Shown piece by piece: positions 33,366 through 43,549 of a stretch of DNA of 64,000 nt. Where the stretch lies: positions 1-64,000 of the forward strand of contig MU858082.1 in the NCBI GenBank assembly GCA_033297075.1. Direction: 5' to 3'. Both the position numbers and the translations under genes were made by a program. How positions within the stretch are numbered: position 1 is the stretch's first letter; each line of letters opens with the position of its first letter. The notes below the pieces were generated by a model that was not told the origin of the DNA, searched no databases, and saw only the letters and a program-made list of their open reading frames with translations. Origin of the DNA: Rhypophila decipiens (lineage: Eukaryota > Ascomycota > Sordariomycetes > Sordariales > Naviculisporaceae).

Positions 33366-36300
33366 CTATCGCCCCCGCTCAATATCCAAATCCCCATCCA
33401 TAGTCCTATATTCATCATCCAGCCTCCCAGGCCTTCTACTATTCCCACATGCAAATACCCTTCTGTGTTCCCGATCAATTTCCGGGTGTCTAAGCAACCT
33501 CCCATGGTTAGGCAACGACCTCGACGACGATTCATCATGTCGTTGTGTTGGACAGTAATAATCCACCGCCAGCCTCGTAGCCCCCGAAGTCTGCCCAACA
33601 ATTCGGCCAAAGAAATATTTCCTGTCCAGCGCAATAACCGCACTCTTCAACTTTTGTTCTGCCTTTTGCTCGTTCTTCCTCCCGGTAGGTTCAGACATGT
33701 CGGACTCAACAACATCAAACTTGAAGTCGTTGAGAATCCGCGACTCGCAGAGGTAATACATGCATCCCGCAAGGGTATTCACCCTAACAGGCATATATAC
33801 CACGTTCTTCTTTTTGTTCTGGCTGTTATCTTCCAGCCGAGGCCGTGGTGGTCGTCCAAACCGGCCAAATTTTTGAAAAGGCTGCATGTGCATATGAAAA
33901 AGATCGACAGCAAAAAGAAACAGCAAAAGGAGAACCATGTACCCCATGAAAACGACCGCCATCCAGGTGCACGCCTCGTGCATCTTCCAGGTAACCGTGT
34001 TGTGAAAGGGAATGTTGGAGAGCAAGATGGGCATGAACTTGGCGAAAAAGGTTGCGAGGGCGATGTTGAAGGATTTCATGTCTTGGCTGCTCATGCTTGT
34101 TGTGTATTCGGCGTTGCTGGAATTGTTTTGTTTGTTGTTTTTGTCAGAGCCTCGGACTGTACATGTATTGAGAGTATGGCGGAAGAAAAGGGACAGGGAG
34201 CTCCATAGCCCGGCGAAAATATGTGCTGCTGGGGACAAGAGGATCGATCGCTTGGCTGGTAGGCCACCATCCTTTTGCGCTAAGCGGTGATGGATCTGAA
34301 ACTCTGAAGTGGAAAGGAAGTATGAATCCCAAAAGGTGCTCATGATGACGCCAAACGCGGTGAAAAGGATGCGCACGCCAAAGGACTGCGAGTTCATAAA
34401 GGCTTCAAATTTGTACTTTGGAGCAGTTTGGCCTCTGGCATCTTTCACCTCGATGACGGTGGTTTCATAGTACAGGACTAGGATTAAAAGTCCGGTTGTG
34501 AATAGCAAGGTGGTGATGAGCGGGATTGGTATTCTCTTCTTTGCCTCGCCATTGTTCGATTGGGTTGGCGCGAGTGATAAGAGGGTAGTTGATCGTCTCA
34601 AGACTCTGGAAAATGGTTGGTCTGCCGGTGGTCCTGGTGGGTTGCGAGTTGTTGTGCGTGGAATGGGATTCTCGTCGTCTTGGAGGGCGTGGGGCAGGGC
34701 GGTGACCTCAATTCCGTAGCTCTTCTTTCCTGTTGCTGCTGCGCTTAGGAAGCCTAGTCTGAATGACCTGTCTTGCAGTGTCGATTTGAGTTCTGTATCA
34801 ATGTGAGGTCCTGTTGTGGGTACCCTTTGCAGTAGAGCTGCAAGATCTGGCTGTTGATGTCGTAGTTGTGTTTCGGTATCTTCGCCTGGCCTGCCCACCG
34901 TTGGAGGAGACGGCCTAGACGAACCAGCCAGCAAACTCGCCATGCTAGCAATACTCCACGGCTCAGAGACCATGCCGGACCTCCACCTGGTCAACAACCA
35001 CCCCATGAAAAGAATAATCGCGGCCATTGCGACCAAGACACCCTCGGCAACTCGAATCATGGTCACAGACTTGCGCAATCCAAACGCGCACACTCTTGAG
35101 AAAAAGACCCAGTCCGCAGGATAATCGTGGTCATCCTTGTCCACATACTCTGGGAGCCAATTCGGATCGCCGCATTTTTTGGTAAACTCTAGTCGGATCA
35201 CCTCACTCGACAGCGGAACCATGAGCAGGGCAAAGGTTACTAGAATGGTATTCAAGAAGGGCAGGGGGTCTCCGAACCTGGCAAGGAATCTATATGCTAC
35301 TTTGGGCTGGGAAACGAAAATGTTACTGCTTCGCGACAGGAGTAAGGACTCGTTCGCGCAGGATCCTTGGGCAAAGGTCAAGGCGCGAAAGGGTAGGATA
35401 GAATTGACGCTGCTGTTGAATGTCTGCACTGCTATCAAGAGAAAGGACGCCAGCAGGACGGGCACGACGCTGGCCATTAGGTAATCTGCTTCGGTGCGGA
35501 GGTTGATTAGGCCGGCCTGGTCGGCTGGGGCGATGGGGCCGGAGTCATGACCGCCGGGACCGGTGAAGTTAGATCCCGGCTTGCCGTTGGCGTTGTTGTC
35601 GTCGACATGGGGTATCCAGCCTGATCCAATCGGAATTATGAACGGCGGTGGAGGAATATATAGGATTGATGAGCTGGCCGCCGAGGAGATGATGGTCGTG
35701 AAGGTGCGAGTTGGTATGCCATTGAGATCGAATTCGGTTGCCATGCTGGTGATGAACTGTGCTGGACGTTGCTTCGGCGTTGTTTGAGGGCTAATGCTAG
35801 TACCGGAATTCATTGAAGGGAGCGCAGAGTTGTAACTACTCCGTCCCGGTACTAAACCAGCTACCGGCACTATTACAGGAGATGATGTGGCTGCTACTGT
35901 AGATGTAACATCTGACACTGGCCCGGCCTCATCGACGGGGTCCGACCTAACAGATGAACTCGTCAGGGGATTAGGTCCTGGTGTCGAGATGCCTGACGTT
36001 TCGGTGGTCATCAGGCTAGAAGGCCTTGAAGTTTCAGACCGTTCATCTGCCGACTCGCTACTAGTATTTTCTTGTTCATGTTGGCCGGATGAGCTTGAAG
36101 GCGTGGTTGTTGGATTGCCGCTGTCTCTTGTTGATGGTGTAAGAGTACCTCCACTGGTAGCAGAATCTGAGGGCGTAGGTGTTGGATTGGCGCTTTTTCT
36201 CGTTGACTGTGTAATGGCATCTTCTCCCGTGGAATTACTTGAAGCCGTCGGTGCTGGTTCGTTGCTGTCCCCTGATGATGCTGTGATCGTATCTCCGTCG

Positions 36301-38198
36301 GTGGAAGAAGGTGTGCTAAGACGTGTACTCTCTACCGTACTTTGGGTGCTTGGAACAGTTGATGTTGTCGGATCCTGTATGCTGCTGATGGTACTCGATG
36401 GGAACACCGGTGCGGACGTTGAGGGGACTTCAGTGGTGGATGTCGAGCCCCCAGGCTGCAATACTGAAGTGGCAGGAGATGATTCCAGGGTGGTAGTGGT
36501 TGTAGCGGTTTTGGGGTGAAGCGGGAGCGGCCACCACACGCTGGAAAGAATTACGTGAGGGGGGTCGCTGCATCTGCCCGGCGGGCCCGTCTTGAGATTA
36601 TATCGTTGGAGACTTCCCCAGCAACCATTGAACTCGTTGTCCTGGAAGAATATCGACTGAAAGCCGTCAGGGAATGTAGCGATATCCCCTGGCTCGACGT
36701 AGTTGCCATATACATCCTTGATCTCACGGCCCGCTGTCCGAACAACAAACGGCATGAGAATATCTCCGTTCTCAGAGTAGCTGGGATAGGGCCACCAGGC
36801 CTGTGCTGGCAATGGTGGTTTTGTGTAGAATTGCTGGGCAACAAGGGTAACCTTGGTAAAAGTTGTTTCTGCCAGTGAGATGGTCCGATAGAGCTCGACT
36901 GATTTGAAGTGGTTCAGTGATTGGACGGCAAGCATGGCAGACTTGCAGCCCCGGTCGATCGTGTCCCACCAGTAAAATTCCACGTCAGTCAGCTCTATGG
37001 TGCCCCAGTCGTCGGGCTGCCAGACACCACACGGGCACCAGGTCGGATCGTCGGTCAAAAATGTGTCCATTGCCTCGGTGAGCTCGAATAAGGAACACTG
37101 AAGCTGCGTTTTATCGGTACTGTTTGAACAAAGGATAGGGAACTCGTCACAGGAGAAATCACTGCACGGTTGGCCATAGTGGTCTATTGTCCACGTCGGC
37201 GGACTCCAGCCACAGTATGTCTGGTACATGTCGTAGTAATAGTCAGGCACAGGATAATTGCTTTCGGGCGGTCTGGGGTCAGGGTCAGGGTCAGGTGATC
37301 GCCTGTTGTATCGAAGCTTTACCGGCCTGGTAACGGGACCTCTCGTTGTGCTTGATGATGCTGGAGCGCTGGCCGGTTTGGTAGCAATGGTTGCAGGCTG
37401 TATCAGAGGGGCAGCAGCCACCGCGTCCAGGTGCCTCTGTCGTGTCCGGTCCGCGGGAAGGATGGAGTAATGCGGCGAGGGGAGGTCGTGAATGTGATAC
37501 TCCAGAAACGCCAACATGCCCGCCAGCAGAGCAAGCAACAAGACCCGAAACGGCCATCTCAGAGAAGTTGGCTTGTAGTTGGGTCTGAGATCAGCATGTC
37601 GTTTGTCGGATCCCTGGCTGGCCATGTTAGACTCTCCGCTTTCTCGATCCAAACTCAGGCTGCAGACTTGGTCAGTTTGCGAAGCATCAACAGAGGACAC
37701 AGCATGATGCATGTTCTGCGTTGGGACTGGCCGCGAGGCCATATCATCGAGTTCAATATCTGGCTGCGATGCGTGTACACATGTCGCTGGGTATATCGGC
37801 CTGCTGCGGGCGGAGCATGAACGCTCAGCACGACGTTTCTCCGGAGTTTCTATCCGTCCGGTCGCTTGATGTATATATTGGCGTTCCGCCAACTCAACTC
37901 GGAGGGAGGCTGGGCCCGCCGCAACGGTATTTGCTCTAACAGGCAACCTCATATCCTGTGCATTTCGTCTGGCTGACTCGTCTCCCCATTGTCCCATCTC
38001 GGATCCGGACGCGAGGAGACCTGAGGTACTTTCGGCCCATGAGACGGGGCGATTGGGCGGGCATGACTTTGAAGGCATACCATCATTGTGCCCTGTATCG
38101 TATTGCTTATGCTGTATATTGGGGGAGTTCTTGGCCGGGCTATCTGAAGACATTCCAGTCCGTGTCTTTCTGTCAGCAAAGTCGGAAGCAGAAGTCAT
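33366..38198 (-). CDS. DUF3433 membrane protein with mucin-like ectodomain, 1610 aa
   Basis: A single uninterrupted exon from the ATG at 38198. Order: a cytosolic N-terminus rich in Ser and charged residues; TM at about 217-236; a cysteine-rich, Trp-rich ectodomain (about 320-570); a long Ser/Thr/Pro-rich tract (about 580-830) likely O-glycosylated; then TM segments near 900, 993, 1063, 1236, 1283 and 1423, and a basic C-terminus. Paired membrane blocks with LPFRALTFAQG and a later similar block are typical of DUF3433 proteins, which are fungal, large and of unknown function. The ectodomain plus mucin-like stalk suggests a cell-surface sensor or adhesin-like role (inference). The absence of introns over 4.8 kb is unusual for this window. 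Confidence 0.8.
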   Translation of the reverse strand: MTSASDFADRKTRTGMSSDSPAKNSPNIQHKQYDTGHNDGMPSKSCPPNRPVSWAESTSGLLASGSEMGQWGDESARRNAQDMRLPVRANTVAAGPASLRVELAERQYIHQATGRIETPEKRRAERSCSARSRPIYPATCVHASQPDIELDDMASRPVPTQNMHHAVSSVDASQTDQVCSLSLDRESGESNMASQGSDKRHADLRPNYKPTSLRWPFRVLLLALLAGMLAFLEYHIHDLPSPHYSILPADRTRQRHLDAVAAAPLIQPATIATKPASAPASSSTTRGPVTRPVKLRYNRRSPDPDPDPRPPESNYPVPDYYYDMYQTYCGWSPPTWTIDHYGQPCSDFSCDEFPILCSNSTDKTQLQCSLFELTEAMDTFLTDDPTWCPCGVWQPDDWGTIELTDVEFYWWDTIDRGCKSAMLAVQSLNHFKSVELYRTISLAETTFTKVTLVAQQFYTKPPLPAQAWWPYPSYSENGDILMPFVVRTAGREIKDVYGNYVEPGDIATFPDGFQSIFFQDNEFNGCWGSLQRYNLKTGPPGRCSDPPHVILSSVWWPLPLHPKTATTTTTLESSPATSVLQPGGSTSTTEVPSTSAPVFPSSTISSIQDPTTSTVPSTQSTVESTRLSTPSSTDGDTITASSGDSNEPAPTASSNSTGEDAITQSTRKSANPTPTPSDSATSGGTLTPSTRDSGNPTTTPSSSSGQHEQENTSSESADERSETSRPSSLMTTETSGISTPGPNPLTSSSVRSDPVDEAGPVSDVTSTVAATSSPVIVPVAGLVPGRSSYNSALPSMNSGTSISPQTTPKQRPAQFITSMATEFDLNGIPTRTFTTIISSAASSSILYIPPPPFIIPIGSGWIPHVDDNNANGKPGSNFTGPGGHDSGPIAPADQAGLINLRTEADYLMASVVPVLLASFLLIAVQTFNSSVNSILPFRALTFAQGSCANESLLLSRSSNIFVSQPKVAYRFLARFGDPLPFLNTILVTFALLMVPLSSEVIRLEFTKKCGDPNWLPEYVDKDDHDYPADWVFFSRVCAFGLRKSVTMIRVAEGVLVAMAAIILFMGWLLTRWRSGMVSEPWSIASMASLLAGSSRPSPPTVGRPGEDTETQLRHQQPDLAALLQRVPTTGPHIDTELKSTLQDRSFRLGFLSAAATGKKSYGIEVTALPHALQDDENPIPRTTTRNPPGPPADQPFSRVLRRSTTLLSLAPTQSNNGEAKKRIPIPLITTLLFTTGLLILVLYYETTVIEVKDARGQTAPKYKFEAFMNSQSFGVRILFTAFGVIMSTFWDSYFLSTSEFQIHHRLAQKDGGLPAKRSILLSPAAHIFAGLWSSLSLFFRHTLNTCTVRGSDKNNKQNNSSNAEYTTSMSSQDMKSFNIALATFFAKFMPILLSNIPFHNTVTWKMHEACTWMAVVFMGYMVLLLLFLFAVDLFHMHMQPFQKFGRFGRPPRPRLEDNSQNKKKNVVYMPVRVNTLAGCMYYLCESRILNDFKFDVVESDMSEPTGRKNEQKAEQKLKSAVIALDRKYFFGRIVGQTSGATRLAVDYYCPTQRHDESSSRSLPNHGRLLRHPEIDREHRRVFACGNSRRPGRLDDEYRTMDGDLDIERGR

Positions 38199-38882
38199 CG
38201 TTGCTTTGGATTAATATGTCCACAGTCATTGCCCATGGTGTTCTCTGACAAACAAGAAACGCCCGGTAATAGCATACTGTCGGTTCTGCTCGCCCCTGGT
38301 CAACCCATATCCGAAAATTCCCTGTGGTGGGATTGGTGTATTGCATGTTACACCATGGTGTCGCATTTTCGAAAAGAAGCCCAGAAAAAGCAACATTGAG
38401 ATAGTGATTGAAATAGCACAGCCACAGCCGGTACAATATTGTGGCCGTCTTATTCGGGCGGGCTGAACCAAGGATGTTCTGTTTTCCAGGCCTTCAACCA
38501 CTGAAAGCAGGATAAATGCAGCCGGGGTGTAATAAACGACCACTGGGGAAGGAGGTCCGATGCCAACGACAGGGTACTGGGAATGCAAGATTGCGGTGCT
38601 GCAATGTAACCTCTTCTCTTAAGCGAACTTGAGAGGAGTTGAGAAGCAAGCAGTCGAATCGGGGAGGTTGGGTTTTTTTTATAGACAAGATAATGAGCGC
38701 GGATCGGTGAAGGCAAGAATAGATCAAGAGTGGTGGTGTAAATGGGAAGCCTCTCTTTGAGCACACAATCGATTAAGTCTGAATAAACCATATTCACAAA
38801 GCACTTTCTCGTAATCCCGACTTGCCCTTCCATCCTATCTTGACGTTCCTGAGAGTCGATGACACGGTCCAGATTCCACACA
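38199..38882. other. Intergenic, no gene seen
   Basis: The upstream region of the DUF3433 gene and the 3' flank of the cysteine-rich secreted protein. It has T and A tracts only. Confidence 0.5.
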
Positions 38883-39617
38883 TCAACTGTTTGTCTCCGG
38901 CTCCTAAAAGACCAAAATAGACACGTCAACAACCACATATTACTGTTTCGTGTCTAGTGATTGGCTGGTTGAAAGAAAAGAAAAAACTCACAAGACAATC
39001 GCACTGATCCTCGGGCTCAGTCGCGCCATACTCGCAGCAGAGAACAAGAGGCGGATCATCCTTATGCTCCGGCGGCGGGCAGTTCCACTCTCCGGAGGGC
39101 CGAAAAATGTTATATCGATTGACTGTTGTTACCCTCAGTGAACAGTCAGTGACTGACTTTATCATTTGTTGATGGATGGGTTGAATCCTCAAGAGGCAGA
39201 CGTACCATTCATCCGCAACTTTGGCGTGCGGGTCAGCACATTCCTGCCATCCATGCACTTGCAATGTTCTTCATTGTCGTCGCCGAGGGGACAGCATTGC
39301 AACTCATTCGGGCTACAGTAGTCGCCACCAGTGCTGACCGAAACGGCAAAGGCGACTGGCTTGGGCGAGTGCTTTTCTTGGGGACGATGGTGACGGTGGT
39401 GATCTGGTTTATCAGACAATTGGACGGAGAGGTCGACATCTGTAGTGCAATTGTTAGCTATAGGCCGTCACTCCGGATCCTTGATCATGGAAAATGCAGT
39501 TTCAATCATGCAGTGTTATATGCCATTCTGTGTTGTGGGATCCATACCAATCATCCTGGCTATGGTCGTGCTAGCCATTAACGCAACGAGCACTTCGAGG
39601 CGGAACGAGAACCTCAT
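38883..39617 (-). CDS. Small secreted cysteine-rich protein with two CC modules
   Basis: Four exons: 39617-39548, 39439-39206, 39122-38992 and 38903-38883; introns of 108, 83 and 88 nt, 151 aa. Exon 1 encodes a signal peptide (MRFSFRLEVLVALMASTTIA). A His-rich stretch (about 36-47) follows. Ten cysteines then form two similar modules: C65, C72-C73, C83, C85 and C116, C130-C131, C142, C144, i.e. C-CC-C-x-C twice, ending seven residues before the stop. Each splice junction keeps phase and each intron has a branch site. I know no family for this pattern; the even cysteine count and secretion suggest disulfides and an effector-like or cell-wall role (inference). Confidence 0.65.
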
Positions 39618-40658
39618 ATTGAGCTTGGTGAACAATACTTGGGTCCGACTTTGTTCATCAGATATAGTCGCCTGTGTATGCTGAACCGATCAGTGGCATT
39701 GAAATATTTCAAGAAAACTGGAGGAACTTGAATCAGCAGGCCAGCTACTTATACATGTAGCTACGTGAAGCGACATGTTGACGGCTCCCAGCCACTTGAT
39801 GTGTCAAATGAACTCCAATCTTGATCTGTATACTAACCACGTTTCTCAGGATCGGGAACTATTCATCTACTTCCATTCCAGAAATCCGGTCGAAACACAA
39901 AGGGTCTCAGTACAACGATAATAGCGTACAACATGAACTTTGCCTTGTACTGCATGTTCCGCCACGCCGGGTTTCGGGTAGGCTGTTCAACAAACACCAC
40001 TTTCACATGCGTTCTACTAACTTCTGTTCAGTACCATCTTGGTTCTTAATAGAGTGGTCTCGTCTTGCCATGGATATTGTAACGTAGTACCGGGATTTAC
40101 AAAGGAAATAGAGCCTAGACAGTATAGTGCTCCAATCATTACACAGAGTCAAACATGCATCCAAGTCCGACTCAGTCTCGGGATTAATGAAACTCACGTG
40201 AATGTGCTGTGCACATATGCTCAGTCAAGTGTGACTGTGACACCTGGGCTGTAAGGTGTCGTCCTTGGTCAAAAAGAAGGTATGCAGCTGAACCTCGTGA
40301 CAAATCGTAAGGGTGAACACATAATAAGTCGTGCTCTGATGATGCTGTTGTAAATACCATGCACGACACAAAGTATCATCAGTACGTTAGTTGGACTGTT
40401 AGAGTATCGGGTAAGAATAATATGCTGATATATAACATAGAATCTTTAACTTGGTAGGCTTCCCGGGCTGAAGCCCCAACAGAGGTGCTGTATATCAACA
40501 TATATCCTTGACCCCGTATAAATCATGTACCACAACATCCACCCCCCAAACCATAACTATCCACCCCATCAACCTCTCCAACATTCCCTTCCTCGTAAGG
40601 ACCACATGAGTCTAAGCTCCTCCGCCGTGGACTGAACGAGTTGCCCCAGGTTCACCAT
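39618..40658. other. Intergenic, no gene seen
   Basis: About 1 kb with moderately AT-rich composition and no motif-bearing ORF. It may hold regulatory DNA for the secreted-protein gene at 39617. Confidence 0.5.
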
Positions 40659-41009
40659 TTACTGGCAGCACTACACATTTCACCCTGTGTTAGCTTTCCC
40701 TTTTGCAGGGTAATTCACCTCGTTCGCATATATCGGCTCTGAGCAGCATTACTTACGTCGAACTAAAAGACAGCAAGTTAGTATAAAGTCTTTGCTCAAT
40801 GTCTTTCTCAAAGATGGAAGAAATGCTATCTGGGGATGAGACGATGAGGTTGGATGACTTACAGTGCAAGCCTCGGCAGACGAGCATCCGCACTTGCGGC
40901 AGTCAAAGCCACGGGCGTCGAGGACGTTGGCCTCTGCAGCGGGGGCGGCGGCGGGGGTGGCAATGGCGATGCCGGCCAGGAGGGAGATGATGGCGATGGT
41001 GAACTTCAT
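40659..41009 (-). CDS. 54-aa secreted cysteine-rich peptide with a 6-nt micro-exon
   Basis: Exon 1 (41009-40863, 49 codons) has a clear signal peptide (MKFTIAIISLLAGIAIATPA), an Ala/Pro-rich spacer, then CRKCGCSSAEAC. A GTAAGT donor leads, after an ACTAAC branch site and TTTTAG acceptor, to only six bases, Phe-Asp (40762-40757). A second GTAAGT follows, and a last exon (40670-40659) of Cys-Cys-Gln-stop. All junctions are phase 0. The spliced product has six cysteines (37, 40, 42, 48, 52, 53) and is a plausible disulfide-rich secreted peptide. If the second intron is retained, the peptide instead ends with about 16 unrelated residues. Function unknown; effector-like by size and secretion. Confidence 0.55.
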
Positions 41010-42782
41010 TTTGAAGAGTTTGGGAGTTGTTGTTGTACTTTGGAGCTGTGGATTGGAATAACGAGTTGATGATGAGTGTGATGAAGTTTTGAGGATCAGT
41101 TACTGGGCTCGATGGGGCTATATATACTCGGTGACAGGCTGGGTGTGAGGTGATAGTGATGAACGACATGATGATTACTCACGGCTGTATGATGGTATTC
41201 TCAAACAACCATCTGTCAGAGTCATTGACCAATTGTCACTGAACCTGTCGTTGAGTTGGGGAATACTGTCAAATGAGCCTGGCGTTGATGTGATCGACAA
41301 GATACAGTCAGAGAGGGTCTTCGTAAACAATCTAAGTTTGCTCACCATAGCAGAAAGCAGCAACATCTCACCTTGCACAGCTTACAGTGAAAGGAAGGGC
41401 ATGACAACATGGCATCTGGAAATGAGAACATTCCCGGCTTGTGAGAGGAGCATCTGCACGGCTCAGGCCGGCGGTGAGCATAGCGAGCTCGGCATTTACA
41501 CTTTGAAGATGTAAATCTCACTTGGACGTTGATGAGGATTCAGGATACCCTGGGTCAGGGTCAGCATACGCGTGGTCATCATGATACAAAGCCATTGGTC
41601 ATCGGTATCACCTTCTACAACAGGCAGCTTATCCCATTGATTAGTAGACCGGCGACAACAGAACGACAAGTTAACATGCTCTGATTCGGACAAGCTGCTT
41701 TTCCCAAGTCATCAACCTATTCCAGGTCTCAAGTAGTCAGACAACTCGTTGCAGGGCGATACTTCACATGAACATGCCTAACGTGGCACTTCATCCTACC
41801 ATTTGCTCATTATTATGGATATATGATGCTCAGTCATGGCTCCGAACTGACTTGTAAGAAAGGAGATGCTCTTTCAAAAGCTAAATGTCGGTCACGGTGT
41901 CGAGGATGTGGGAATATAATCCAGTTCTCCTCACCCACTCATGTCCTGCTCTTCCCTGGTAGCAATTCCACTTGAGATAGTTATGTACATGCGTGTTGAC
42001 CACGGTTAGCTATGTTTGTTGATTGAAACACCTCATCAACAACTGCAAGGGACTAATCTCGCCGTTTACATACAAGTCCGCTTTATAACCGTGATACGGG
42101 AAAGGCATATCTCGTGACCTATGCCGATTCATGTAACCACATTATGCTACTCTCTCCATGAGCTTTATTTAGCGAATGACGGGCTTTGGTAAGGCTGACG
42201 GGTGTACTGATTGCAGTTATTCCCGGTCGGTATGTCTATCCGCAGTTTTTAGGTGTTCAATATCATGATCTTGACAGGCCAATGGCGTGAGGACATGGTA
42301 ACTATGAAGCAAGACAAATGACTGATAGTACCAAACTGAAAGTTCTAAAAAGGATAAAAATAAAAGACTGCCTTGCGGCTCGTAATGATAGATGTGATAA
42401 TGCAATTTTGTATCAACCAAACCAATGCAAGAGTGAGTGACAAAGTAAAAAAGACCAAACAACGCAAAAGAACAGAACCGATACCATCCTGATGATACCC
42501 GCCACCACCAGCCATGCCTTATCCATTACCGTACCCAAATCATAAATGTATTACCAATGCAGCCCAGACTCGAAATAACTTGCAGCCGAAAAAGACAGTA
42601 CAGGATGCGAGTCCCAAAACAAATGCATATATCGCTGATGGCGAGTAAACGAGTGAAAGAAGCAATGTATGACCGCCCGAATGAAGGAGTGAAGGCCTCT
42701 GAGTGATGTGTCGCCATGAAATGCACCGAAAAATGCAACCGCCGATCCTAATTTCCACCCATGCTCAAGTCATGCAACCAAC
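41010..42782. other. Gene-poor intergenic stretch
   Basis: About 1.8 kb with no recognisable gene. Several ORFs of 65-93 codons on both strands have neither motifs nor splice support. I see no repeat at reading depth. Confidence 0.5.
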
Positions 42783-43549
42783 TTAAGGGTTGGCAGGGCA
42801 GTTGAGAGGTCCGTTGGGGAAACCGCAGCATTGCTTGCCGTTCTGTCGGGAAGCACCGGGGCCAGAGCAGATGCCAAAGGGCTCGTCGACGCCGTTGTTG
42901 ATGGTGGAGCAGCATCCCGAGGCGCAGTCGGCGTCGGACTCGCAGGCTCCGGTGATGAACTGCGCGCCGGCGCCGGTGCCGACGTTGTCAAGTCCGTTCG
43001 CCGGGTCGGGCTTGAGCTGTGTTGGGATAACGGTGATTTCTGTGGGGACACCGTTGCCAGCATTGCCAGCATTGCCAGCGTTTCCAGCGTTTCCAGCGTT
43101 TCCAGCATTACCGGCATTTCCTGCGTTGCCAGCATTGCCAGCATTGCCTGCGTTTCCAGCGTTCCCGGCGTTTCCGGCATTGCCGGCATTGCCAGCAGCG
43201 CCGCCGGCCTCGAAGCCGCATCCGAGCTTGCCGTTGGCGTTACCAACGGCCGGGCCGGAGCAGACACCAATGATTGCTCCGCCTGAAGGGAAGCTGGCGC
43301 AACATCCGGAGTTACAGTCGGCTACTCCGACACATTCTCCGCCGATGAACTGTTTACCGGCGCCATTTCCCTTGTTCTTGTCACCGGAGGGATCTGGGAG
43401 GCCCTGGCGAGCATGGATTCTAGAGTTGGGAGCCGCGTTGACAGTGGCGAGGACGACTGAGAGCAAGGTCAGTATGAGGAACGGTGTTGATAGCTTGCAT
43501 GGGATGACTTACGAGCAAAGGTGCCAACGAGAGTTGTGAACTGGACCAT
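42783..43549 (-). CDS. Bas2-like (biotrophy-associated) secreted protein with Gly-Asn-Ala repeat
   Basis: Two exons, 43549-43513 and 43456-42783, with a 56-nt phase-1 intron inside the signal peptide; 236 aa. After the signal peptide (MVQFTTLVGTFALVLATVNA) comes a propeptide-like segment with DPSGDKNKGNGAGKQFIGG. A first cysteine module follows (ECVGVADCNSGCC ... GVCSG ... GCG), then about fifteen Gly-Asn-Ala triplets, then a second module (ACESDADCASGCC ... GICSG ... CCG ... NCP). This CC module resembles Magnaporthe BAS2 and its homologues in other plant-associated fungi, which usually carry one module. The copy number of the 9-bp repeat is likely variable. Secreted; host-interaction role inferred by similarity. 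Confidence 0.75.
43050..43195. repeat. 9-bp coding minisatellite (Gly-Asn-Ala), about 15 copies
   Basis: Tandem 9-bp units vary at synonymous positions (GCATTGCCA, GCGTTTCCA, GCATTTCCT and others). They keep the Gly-Asn-Ala reading while diverging at third bases. The repeat links the two cysteine modules of the Bas2-like gene. Confidence 0.85.

Noticed and set aside
35887..36519. 210-codon plus-strand ORF
   Set aside because: Antisense to the Ser/Thr-rich stalk of the DUF3433 protein; low-complexity shadow.
42790..43539. 249-codon plus-strand ORF with Pro-Ala-Leu repeats
   Set aside because: Antisense shadow of the Bas2-like gene; the repeat keeps several frames open.
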